8,782 nucleotides of DNA, from NCBI GenBank assembly GCA_965371965.1, contig CBDVAM010000146.1, forward strand, positions 1 through 8,782, read 5' to 3'. A model generated the notes under the pieces. That model searched no databases and was not told the origin of the DNA. It saw only the letters and a list, made by a program, of their open reading frames with translations. Of the stretch, positions 1 to 5,750 are shown piece by piece. This stretch comes from S146-42 sp965371965. GTDB taxonomy: Bacteria; Planctomycetota; Phycisphaerae; Phycisphaerales; UBA1924. Numbering within the stretch: the stretch's first letter is position 1; each line of letters opens with the position of its first letter. The translations under genes were made by a program, and so were the position numbers.

Positions 1-1
1 C

Positions 2-50
2 GCTGGTTGGGGCCCCCTCCTCGCTCCGCTCGTCGGCGGCCCCAACCAGC
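2..50. repeat. Perfect 13-bp inverted repeat (stem-loop)
   Basis: GCTGGTTGGGGCC at 2-14 is exactly complementary to GGCCCCAACCAGC at 38-50, with a 23-nt loop containing the smaller near-palindrome CGCTCCGCTCG. It could form a strong hairpin in DNA or RNA. No T-tract follows it, so it is not a classical intrinsic terminator. It may end a gene lying left of the window or be a copy of a dispersed palindromic element. Function is inferred; the symmetry is seen. Confidence 0.75.
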
Positions 51-92
51 ACTCCTAGACGAACATCTCCTATTCTTACCAGGAACATACAA

Positions 93-151
93 GGCACAGA
101 GCCCGAAATCCAAGGTTCTTTCTCTGTGCCCTCTGCGCCTCTGTGGTGAAT
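93..151. repeat. Dispersed intergenic repeat copy with 9-bp inverted repeat
   Basis: GGCACAGAG (93-101) pairs with CTCTGTGCC (122-130) across a 20-nt loop. The right arm continues as a CTCTGTGCCCTCTGCG-type run ending GTGGTGAAT at 151. It resembles the stretch at 8161-8190, which ends in the same GTGGTGAAT with alternating CTCYGTG blocks. The two copies belong to the same simple intergenic repeat family. No gene is seen in the first 192 bases. Confidence 0.6.
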
Positions 152-192
152 GTCATCTCGGATTGTGGCGCCATACGCATCTACCCTGAGAC

Positions 193-1107
193 GTGACCAC
201 GCCAGAAACCGAGTTGAGTTTGGTGTCGCGCTTGGCGGCCGCCGCGGGCGATATCAAGCTTGCGCACTCGATCTTCGCGTTGCCGTTTGCGGTGCTGGGC
301 GGGGCGATGGCGATCGAGGCGGGCACGTCCCCCACTGCGATCGCGGGGATGCTCGGGCTGGTCGTCGTGTGCATGTTCTTTGCGCGCACATGGGCGATGA
401 TGGTCAATCGGCTTGTGGATCGGCGGTTCGACGCTCAGAATCCACGCACGGCGGGGCGGGCGCTCGCCGGCGGGCGGCTGCGCGTGCGCGACGCGTGGGC
501 GATCACGCTGGGGGCAGGTCTGGCGTTCTGGCTCTGCGCGGCGATGTTCTGGGCTTTCTTTGACAATCCCTGGCCGGCGATGCTTGCGGTTCCGGTGCTT
601 GTGTGGATCGCGTTCTACTCGCTGACCAAGCGATTCACGGCGTTGTGCCATGTGTTCCTGGGCGGGGCGCTGGCGGCGAGCCCGCTGGCGGCGGCGCTGG
701 CGGTGGATCCCGCGAGCCTTGCCAACCCAGCGATCTGGTGGCTGAGCGCGATGGTCCTCTGCTGGGTCGCGGGGTTCGACGTGATCTATGCGATGCAGGA
801 CATCGAGTTCGATCGCGGCGCGGGGCTACAGAGCGTGCCGGCGAGGCTCGGGGCATCGGGGGGCGCGTGGGTGAGCCGGGGGCTCCATGTGGCGGCCCTG
901 GCGGCGCTCGTCCTGGCGTGGGAGAGCGACGGGCGATTCGGGCCAGTATTCGGCGTTGGCGTCGTGCTGATCGGGCTGCTGCTGGTTCTTGAGCATGCGG
1001 TTCTGGCCCGGCGGGGCGAGGCGGGGCTGGATATGGCGTTCTTCACGCTCAACGGCGTCGTGAGCATGGTGCTGGGCGTTGCGGGGGTGTTTGATCTGTT
1101 GATCTGA
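193..1107 (+). CDS. ubiA: UbiA-family polyprenyltransferase (menaquinone/quinone biosynthesis)
   Basis: A 304-residue integral membrane protein that should transfer a polyprenyl chain from its diphosphate to an aromatic quinone precursor. Both UbiA Asp-rich motifs are visible: NRLVDRRFDAQNPRTAGR (Asn72, Asp76, Asp80) and DVIYAMQDIEFDR (Asp196, Asp203, Asp207). These bind the Mg-diphosphate of the donor. SLTKRF at about 143-148 matches the conserved loop after an early helix. The rest is a series of hydrophobic helices of normal UbiA length. The sequence resembles the bacterial 'ubiA_other' group, which includes MqnP of the futalosine menaquinone route, so the substrate may be a dihydroxynaphthoate rather than 4-hydroxybenzoate; this cannot be settled here. 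The GTG start has no clear Shine-Dalgarno. The downstream regulator gene begins 67 bp after the stop, on the same strand. Confidence 0.88.
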   Translation: MTTPETELSLVSRLAAAAGDIKLAHSIFALPFAVLGGAMAIEAGTSPTAIAGMLGLVVVCMFFARTWAMMVNRLVDRRFDAQNPRTAGRALAGGRLRVRDAWAITLGAGLAFWLCAAMFWAFFDNPWPAMLAVPVLVWIAFYSLTKRFTALCHVFLGGALAASPLAAALAVDPASLANPAIWWLSAMVLCWVAGFDVIYAMQDIEFDRGAGLQSVPARLGASGGAWVSRGLHVAALAALVLAWESDGRFGPVFGVGVVLIGLLLVLEHAVLARRGEAGLDMAFFTLNGVVSMVLGVAGVFDLLI

Positions 1108-1114
1108 TCGAGGC

Positions 1115-1159
1115 GGCGGGTGGAACTGCTGGGGCGGGTGGAACCGTGGGGGCGGGTGG
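1115..1159 (+). repeat. 18-bp tandem repeat, about 2.5 copies, upstream of the GbsR-like gene
   Basis: GGCGGGTGG recurs at 1115, 1133 and 1151, an exact 18-bp period. The first two units share GGCGGGTGGAAC; the third diverges after GGCGGGTGG. The array ends 15 bp before the regulator ATG. A CATACT hexamer (1162-1167) lies directly after it, and TGGAAC of the second unit sits 17 bp further upstream. The units therefore overlap a possible promoter and could be operator sites for the adjacent regulator. The period is seen; the role is inferred. Confidence 0.65.
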
Positions 1160-1174
1160 GTCATACTTCTTGAG

Positions 1175-1738
1175 ATGCCCGAGGGATCGACCGACAAGCT
1201 GAGCGAGACCCAGGAAGATTTTATTAGTCTCTGGGGGCGGATGGCCAGCGCCTGGGGCATCAGCCGGACGATGGCCGAGGTGCACGCGCTGCTGTATATC
1301 ACCGGCGACGAGTTGTGCGCCGACAACGTGATGGAGCGGCTATTGATCTCGCGGGGCAACGCGTCGATGTCATTGCGAGCGTTGCTCGACTGGGGCGTCA
1401 TCTTCAGGGCACACAAGCGGGGGGATCGCAAGGATTATTTCGTCGCCGAGCAGGACGTGTGGACGATGTTCCGGGCAATCGTGCGGGGGCGCCTGAAGCG
1501 GGAGGTCGAGCCGCTGGTGGCGTCGCTGTTCGAGCTGCGGGACCTGGCAAGGCGGGACGATGGGCACGATGAGGCGCACCAGGACCAGGATCGGCGCCTG
1601 GGCGAGCTTCTGGAGTTCTTCCAGCTCTTGAGCACGCTGGCGGCAAGGTTCGCGGGGCCGTCGGGCGAGGGGCTGCGTGCGGCGGCGAGTTTGCTGCGCG
1701 AGGTCGAGGACGGCGTGGATGTGGGCGACGCGGACTGA
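1175..1738 (+). CDS. GbsR/MarR-type winged-helix transcriptional regulator
   Basis: A 187-residue protein with the GbsR/MarR layout. An N-terminal helix (about 8-30, ETQEDFISLWGRMASAWGIS) leads into a winged HTH (about 35-90). The recognition segment is around MERLLISRGNASMSLRALLDWG, and the wing is FRAHKRGDRKDYFVAE. A helical C-terminal part (about 95-187) probably dimerises. The pattern 'G.NVM..L..SRGN.S..LR.L..WG' is typical of GbsR-like regulators, some of which control osmoprotectant genes; no target can be named here. It lies just downstream of the prenyltransferase and could share its transcript. However, a CATACT hexamer ends 7 bases before the ATG and there is no Shine-Dalgarno, so it may also have its own leaderless promoter overlapping the 18-bp repeats. 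It converges on the gene at 1863-2690. Confidence 0.85.
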   Translation: MPEGSTDKLSETQEDFISLWGRMASAWGISRTMAEVHALLYITGDELCADNVMERLLISRGNASMSLRALLDWGVIFRAHKRGDRKDYFVAEQDVWTMFRAIVRGRLKREVEPLVASLFELRDLARRDDGHDEAHQDQDRRLGELLEFFQLLSTLAARFAGPSGEGLRAAASLLREVEDGVDVGDAD

Positions 1739-1789
1739 GCGCCTTGGGTGTTCCTGGTTGCCGGCTGCCTGACGGACGATCTGGCGCTT

Positions 1790-1824
1790 CCCAAAGAAAC
1801 AGCGACCGCTCAGAGCAGCGGTCG
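1790..1824 (-). terminator. Hairpin terminator between convergent genes
   Basis: CGACCGCT (1803-1810) and AGCGGTCG (1817-1824) form a perfect 8-bp GC-rich stem with a 6-nt loop. Read on the minus strand, the stem is followed by CTGTTTCTTTGGG, a T-rich run as expected of an intrinsic terminator for the leftward gene ending at 1863. On the plus strand no T-run follows, so it would act weakly, if at all, for the regulator ending at 1738. The rest of 1739-1862 shows no gene. Confidence 0.65.
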
Positions 1825-1862
1825 GTGGCACGTTGTATTCACCAGTGGCGTTCTTGGCTGGA

Positions 1863-2690
1863 TCAGGCGTTCTTGCGTCCGCCGATGACGAGTCCGATGA
1901 TGAAGAAGACGAAGATCGCGCCGGCGAGCCCGCCGCCGATGATCATCGGGTTGGGCGGGAGTTGGGAGAGCAGGCCGCCGGTGGCGGCGTCCGCCGAGAC
2001 GCCCTTGGACTGGCCGATCATTACCAGCGCGACCAGGGCGATGGTGGCGAGGATGCCGATGGCCATCATGAACGACGCTGCACCGACAGCGGCGGACCAC
2101 TTGGAATCCACGGCCTCGGCGGGGACCATCAGGGCACTTGGTGCCGTGGATGCGTCGGCCTCGGTCTGGGCGGTGGTGGCCTCGAAGAGCTCGCCGGCGG
2201 CGGCTTCTTGGCCTATGCCGGTGTCGCCCGCGTCGCCGTAGACGTCCTGGAGCAGGTCGGCGCCCAGCGAGGTGTCGTCGCTCTCTCTGGTGAGATCGAG
2301 CAGGCCCGAGCCGGAGGCCGCGGGGTCCATCGCCGAGAAGTCCGGCGCGGTCTCGCCGGCGGTCTCGGACATCACGGTCTGGGCGCTGGGGTCGGCGACC
2401 TCGGTATCTTCGGCGTCGAAGATGCTGACGCCGGTGCCTTCCTTGGAGTCGGCGAGGCCGATGCCGGTGCCCGAGCCGCTGGAAGCGAGGCTGATGGGTT
2501 CGAGGTCGTCGGCGATATCGAGCGAGCCGGCACCCTCTGCGAGCAGATCGACCTGCTCGATCTTGAACATGAGGCGGTCGCGATCGCGGAACTCCTGGAG
2601 CTGCCCGCTGCTGGCCAGTTTTTCAACGTCTTCGACCGCCCTGCCGAGCTTCTCGGCGGCCTCCTCGAGCGTGTAGAACATCTTCGCCAT
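1863..2690 (-). CDS. Membrane-anchored protein with N-terminal MerR/excisionase-like HTH (planctomycete type)
   Basis: A 275-residue protein read from ATG 2690, chosen because GGGAGG lies 9 bases upstream. An in-frame ATG at 2720 would add 10 residues and has no such site. Residues 1-53 (MFYTLEEAAEKLGRAVEDVE, then a short wing FRDRDRLMFK and IEQVDLLAE) look like a small MerR/excisionase-type HTH. Residues 54-198 are an acidic, Gly/Ser/Ala-rich, probably disordered linker. It contains GSGLLDLTRESDDTSLGADL (128-147 region), which I recall as a conserved motif in planctomycete proteins of this layout. Two hydrophobic helices follow (about 200-225 and 249-270), ending in GGRKNA. The topology suggests the HTH is cytoplasmic and tethered to the membrane, acting as a binding adaptor or membrane-linked regulator. 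Function is unknown. It is transcribed divergently from the phosphoesterase. Confidence 0.8.
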   Translation of the reverse strand: MAKMFYTLEEAAEKLGRAVEDVEKLASSGQLQEFRDRDRLMFKIEQVDLLAEGAGSLDIADDLEPISLASSGSGTGIGLADSKEGTGVSIFDAEDTEVADPSAQTVMSETAGETAPDFSAMDPAASGSGLLDLTRESDDTSLGADLLQDVYGDAGDTGIGQEAAAGELFEATTAQTEADASTAPSALMVPAEAVDSKWSAAVGAASFMMAIGILATIALVALVMIGQSKGVSADAATGGLLSQLPPNPMIIGGGLAGAIFVFFIIGLVIGGRKNA

Positions 2691-2733
2691 AGCCAGTTGC
2701 CTCCCGACACTGAATCCCACCGAGCGAGAACCC

Positions 2734-2739
2734 TATTCT
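2734..2739 (+). promoter_or_regulatory. Possible -10 element for a leaderless phosphoesterase transcript
   Basis: TATTCT matches the -10 consensus in four of six positions and ends 6 bases before the GTG at 2746. No Shine-Dalgarno is present between it and the start. If real, transcription would begin at or next to the start codon. No good -35 hexamer is seen at the usual distance, so this is weak. Confidence 0.3.
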
Positions 2740-2745
2740 AGGCTT

Positions 2746-3588
2746 GTGCCGAGACATCCGAACCAAACGCGGGCCCGGTTCCGCAGGCCACTGTGCCCGA
2801 GCCCGATCGAGGCCTTTGAGCTGCCCCATCCGGGCGTCAGGGGCGATATTTGTGGGTCGCGGGTGCTCGTGATCGCGGATCTGCACCTGCGTCGGCGTCC
2901 GGGCGAGCGGTCGGCGGTCGGCGAGCTGATCGACGCCGTGGCCCGGACGCCGGTGGACCTGGTCCTGCTCGCCGGCGACTACATGCACCATCCGGGGCAT
3001 GAGGATGTCGCGCTGGACGTGCTCGGGCGACTGCTGGAGGGCGTCGATGCGAGTTTGGGGGTTTTCGGCATCTTCGGGAACCATGACTCGGCGGAGTTTC
3101 GTGAGCGTGCCAACGGGCTCAAGGGCGTGCGCTGGCTTCTCAACGAGACCGTGATGGTCTCAAAGGGGCTTCGCCTGGTCGGAGCGAGCTTTCCCGAGGA
3201 TCTGACCCGGGCGGTCCTGGATGGACCCAGGGCGCCTCGCGGTGGGCGAGAACTGGTGCTCGGGCTGAGCCACTATCCCAACGAGCTGATCGCGGCGAGC
3301 GAGCTGGGCATCGACATGCTGTTCGCCGGGCACACCCATGGCGGGCAATGGCGGATCGGCAGCAGGCTGTCGCCGCACACTTCGTGCGATCTGCCCTGGC
3401 ACCAGGCGTCGGGCGTGCTGCGGTATCGCCAGAGCCTGTGCGTGATCTCGCGGGGGCTGGGTGAGGCGGTGTTCGAGCAGCGGATCTGCTGTGCGCGCCA
3501 CGCGCCGCTGGTGACCCTTCGCCAGGGGGCGATTCCCGGTGCGGTGGATGCGCGGGTGGATGAGGTTCGGCGGGTGATGGCGTGGTGA
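2746..3588 (+). CDS. Calcineurin-like metallophosphoesterase (YkuE/YaeI-like)
   Basis: A 280-residue protein with the complete metal-binding motif series of the calcineurin-like phosphoesterase superfamily. DLH gives Asp45 and His47; LLAGDY gives Asp78; GNHD gives Asn112 and His113; LSHYP gives His176; GHTHGGQ gives His196 and His198. The GHTHGGQ ending and overall length resemble the YkuE/YaeI group, some of which act on UDP-2,3-diacylglucosamine or other membrane-lipid phosphoesters. The substrate here is not determinable. Residues 1-35 precede the domain and show no clear signal peptide or membrane helix. The GTG start lacks a Shine-Dalgarno but has a TATTCT hexamer just upstream. It is divergent from the HTH-membrane gene (55 bp apart) and converges on the repressor gene, with 64 bp of unremarkable sequence between the two stops. 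Confidence 0.88.
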   Translation: MPRHPNQTRARFRRPLCPSPIEAFELPHPGVRGDICGSRVLVIADLHLRRRPGERSAVGELIDAVARTPVDLVLLAGDYMHHPGHEDVALDVLGRLLEGVDASLGVFGIFGNHDSAEFRERANGLKGVRWLLNETVMVSKGLRLVGASFPEDLTRAVLDGPRAPRGGRELVLGLSHYPNELIAASELGIDMLFAGHTHGGQWRIGSRLSPHTSCDLPWHQASGVLRYRQSLCVISRGLGEAVFEQRICCARHAPLVTLRQGAIPGAVDARVDEVRRVMAW

Positions 3589-3652
3589 GGTTCGCGGGCG
3601 TGGGCACTTTCATGCGAAGCGACTTGACGCGGACGCCGAAGACCCAAGGAAG

Positions 3653-4444
3653 TCACCCCACCATGCGCAGCACACTCACCGCCGGGTACAGCCCCGCGAC
3701 GCCCTCTCTGGGCAAGACTCTGGGCGAATAGGTCATGTTCAGGGGTTGGAGGCGGATGAGCTGTTCGTTGTTCGGGCCGCGCTCGAAGTAGACGCGCTTG
3801 AAGGTGGATTCCTGGTCGCGTTCGAGTCGGCAGAAGCAGTCCTTGCCCTCGGTCGCGTCGCGCGCGGGGCTGAAGATGACGATGTCGCCCTCGATGTAAT
3901 CGGGGTTCATCGAGTCGCCGACGACGCGCGCGCCGAAGGCGTCGGGGTCGTGCAGGTCCGGGCAGCGGACGTACTCGTCGGCGACCCGCGCGGGGTAGCC
4001 CAGATCGGTGAACTCGGTGGGATAGCCGGCGGCGACGGAGTTGATGACCGGGACCTCCAGGGGCAGGCCAACGAGTTCGGGGGCACCTCCGGGGTCGAGG
4101 GTTTCGATGAGCGATTGGAGTGTGCCCTCGCGATAGGCCTTGTCGAGGTCGCCGGTCTGAAGCAGCTTGTGCAGGCGGCGGTCGCGGGACTGGTAGGTCT
4201 CCAGGCGCTTGCGGATGGGGTCTGGGGTGCGTTGCAGGCGGGCGAGGTCGAGCAGCTCGCCGGCGGGGAGCAGGAGCGCGTGCTCCATTGAGACCAGCAG
4301 GTCCTCGTTGGGCGGGGGCTTCTTGGCGGTCTCGATGAGCGAGAGGTAGGAGCGGGCACAGCCGACGGCCTCGGCGAGTCGCGCCAGGGACATCCCCAGT
4401 TCCTGGCGTCGTTCGCGGATTCTCGAGCCCAATTTGCTCTGCAT
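3653..4444 (-). CDS. LexA/CI-like repressor: XRE HTH plus S24 self-cleaving peptidase
   Basis: A 263-residue repressor. Residues about 5-64 are an XRE/Cro-CI HTH (IRERRQELGMSLARLAEAVG, then SYLSLIETAKKPPP). Residues 65-130 are a charged linker. Residues about 131-263 are an S24 domain with the full self-cleavage set: an Ala139-Gly140 scissile pair in NSVAAGYP, the nucleophile Ser178 in VVGDSMNPDY, and Lys216 in STFKRVYF. Proteins of this design are cleaved when RecA filaments form on damaged DNA, which relieves repression. The ATG at 4444 is preceded by GAGGG with a 6-base gap. It is transcribed away from the HTH/ATPase/GNAT/terminase run and shares a 130-bp divergent promoter region with it, so it most likely controls that run and itself. 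A cellular stress regulator is the alternative; the phage-like neighbours favour a phage-type repressor. Confidence 0.9.
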   Translation of the reverse strand: MQSKLGSRIRERRQELGMSLARLAEAVGCARSYLSLIETAKKPPPNEDLLVSMEHALLLPAGELLDLARLQRTPDPIRKRLETYQSRDRRLHKLLQTGDLDKAYREGTLQSLIETLDPGGAPELVGLPLEVPVINSVAAGYPTEFTDLGYPARVADEYVRCPDLHDPDAFGARVVGDSMNPDYIEGDIVIFSPARDATEGKDCFCRLERDQESTFKRVYFERGPNNEQLIRLQPLNMTYSPRVLPREGVAGLYPAVSVLRMVG

Positions 4445-4470
4445 GACCGTCCCTCGTGCGCTGATTCATG

Positions 4471-4517
4471 ACTATACCAAACATTACCCTTGCAGAGCGT
4501 TCTCTTTTTGGTAAACT
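4471..4517. promoter_or_regulatory. Divergent promoter/operator between repressor and cassette
   Basis: This is an AT-rich island in GC-rich DNA. TATACCAAA (4473-4481) and TTTGGTAAA (4507-4515) form an inverted pair, eight of nine bases matching. Each TTTGG abuts a -10-like hexamer pointing outward: TATAGT on the minus strand (4476-4471) and TAAACT on the plus strand (4512-4517). TTGCAG (4490-4495) lies 16 bp before TAAACT as a possible -35. Symmetric sites overlapping both promoters suit binding by the adjacent repressor. The hexamers and symmetry are seen; repressor binding is inferred. Confidence 0.55.
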
Positions 4518-4574
4518 ACTCAAAATCTGTTCGTCGGGGGTGACGGGCACGGGATCAAACGTGAAGGGGCTGCG

Positions 4575-4983
4575 ATGGCGGGCATCGATCTGAGGCGGCG
4601 GGTGGAACCCGGGCTGGTGGATCTCATCCTGATGCGGGGAGAGTTCCTGCCCAGGGCGGATCGGGCGCTGTTGGAGGCGTATTTCCGCCAGGGGGGTGTC
4701 GGTGGAGGATCTGGCGGCGCTGGACGGGCGGGCACCGAGGACCATTCGTCGGCGGATCGCCGTGCTTTCTGATCGGGTGCTTGATGAGATGTTTGTGTAC
4801 GTGATGCGTTCGCTTGAGCGGATGGGGCCGGTGCGTGGGCGGGTCGCCGAGGCGGTGTTTTTGTGGGGGCAGAGCAGGCGGGTCGCGGCGAGTTGCCTGG
4901 GGATGAGCCTGTACACGGTCCGGCGACATTGTGACGCGGTCGAGGAGTTGGCGCAGGTCGCGGGCGCGGGGCGGGCGGCGTGA
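4575..4983 (+). pseudogene. Double helix-turn-helix protein, frame broken at a G6 run
   Basis: The start ATG 4575 has AAGGGG 5 bases upstream. Frame one gives 40 sensible residues (MAGIDLRRRV to LLEAYFRQG), then low-complexity Gly/Ser and a stop at 4770-4772. From 4696 the +1 frame reads VSVEDLAALDGRAPRTIRRR and continues 95 residues to 4983. The switch falls on GGGGGG at 4691-4696. With five Gs the gene would be one 135-residue protein with two HTH-like units: DRALLEAYFRQG-VSVEDLAA..RTIRRRIAVL and VAEAVFLWGQSRRVAASCLG..YTVRRHCDAV. It resembles small sigma-region-4-like or phage regulatory proteins. Explanations are a homopolymer sequencing or assembly error, a true mutation, or +1 recoding. 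Less likely, the second part starts on its own at GTG 4696. Its stop overlaps the ATPase start by 4 bases. Confidence 0.7.
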
Positions 4984-5750
4984 GGTGTGGTGGGGGTTCT
5001 GGTGGGGGTTGTGGGCCCGATGCGGCGCGGGTCAGAGAGGTTCGTTGCATCTTCGGGTTGTCGGGCGACACCGTGGGGTCGATGGACGAGGTGCGCCGTG
5101 TGCGCGCGATGGGCGGCGCGCGAGGAATCGTCGAGCGATTGGCAGCGGGAGAGGTCGGGCTCGTGACCGGGACCAGCGGCGGGGGCAAGACGTCCATCGT
5201 CAATTCGATCCAGCATCTGGCAGAGCGAGATGGCGTGCCGGTGGTTCGTGCGAGGGTTGGACGGTGGCGCTCGGCGAAGGCCCCGGTGTCGCTGGTCGGC
5301 GGGTCGGTGGATGCGGCGCTGGCGACGCTCAGCTCGGCGGGGTTGGGCGATGCGCGAGTGGTCACGACGCCGGCGAGTGAGTTGTCCGATGGCGAGGTGT
5401 TTCGCCTGGCGCTGGCGCGCGCGATGGGCGCATCGCGTTCGGGCGGGATCGTGCTGGTTGACGAGTTCTGCTCAACGCTGGATGGCGTGACGGCGATGGG
5501 CGTCGCGCGGATGTTCTCGCGGTGGGTCGCGCGCGAGGGACGGCGCACGGGACTTCGTGCGGTCGTCGCGACGGCCCGCGATGAGATGATCGAATGGCTC
5601 TCCCCCGATCTCGTCTGCTGGCAGGGGTTTGATCTAGACCCCGTGCTGGTGTGGAGAGGGGCGGATGGACGGATTCGAGTTGGCGGCGAGGCTGGAACGC
5701 GCGGGACGGGCGCCGGAAGTTCGTATCGAGATCGAGCCAGGGTCGCGTGA
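4980..5750 (+). CDS. ABC-type ATPase (N-terminal half of a COG2401-like ATPase/GNAT pair)
   Basis: A 256-residue soluble ATPase with ABC-family motifs in order. Walker A is GTSGGGKTS (64-72, Lys70). A degenerate signature LSDGE (135-139) is followed by VFRLALARAMG. Walker B is IVLVDEF (157-163, Asp161, Glu162). The D-loop is STLD (165-168). In place of the usual switch histidine there is VVATARDE, and no membrane partner is nearby, so it is not an ordinary transporter subunit. The arrangement before a GNAT-like gene matches, from recall, the fused ABC-ATPase/acetyltransferase family COG2401 (MK0520-like), found in archaea, bacteria and phage-like loci and of unknown function. The GTG start overlaps the upstream TGA (GTGA), implying translational coupling. 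The first 25 residues are Gly-rich and poorly conserved in appearance, so a later start is possible. The C-terminus runs 86 bp into the next gene. Confidence 0.82.
   Translation: MRCGGGSGGGCGPDAARVREVRCIFGLSGDTVGSMDEVRRVRAMGGARGIVERLAAGEVGLVTGTSGGGKTSIVNSIQHLAERDGVPVVRARVGRWRSAKAPVSLVGGSVDAALATLSSAGLGDARVVTTPASELSDGEVFRLALARAMGASRSGGIVLVDEFCSTLDGVTAMGVARMFSRWVAREGRRTGLRAVVATARDEMIEWLSPDLVCWQGFDLDPVLVWRGADGRIRVGGEAGTRGTGAGSSYRDRARVA

Noticed and set aside
1110..1126. Seventeen bases GAGGCGGCGGGTGGAAC identical to 4592-4608
   Set aside because: G-rich low-complexity sequence; the second copy is inside coding sequence and flanks do not match, so it is probably coincidence rather than an attachment-site duplication.
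1833..2741. A 302-codon plus-strand open frame opposite the HTH-membrane gene
   Set aside because: Gly/Ala/Arg-rich without motifs, whereas the minus strand gives an HTH, two membrane helices and a ribosome site.
3273..5216. A 647-codon open frame on the minus strand
   Set aside because: It crosses the phosphoesterase, repressor and cassette genes, is Arg/Pro/His-rich with no domain, and is a GC-rich shadow of better-supported genes.
4980..5750. ABC transporter ATP-binding subunit
   Set aside because: No permease or substrate-binding gene nearby, degenerate signature and switch motifs, and a GNAT/terminase context.
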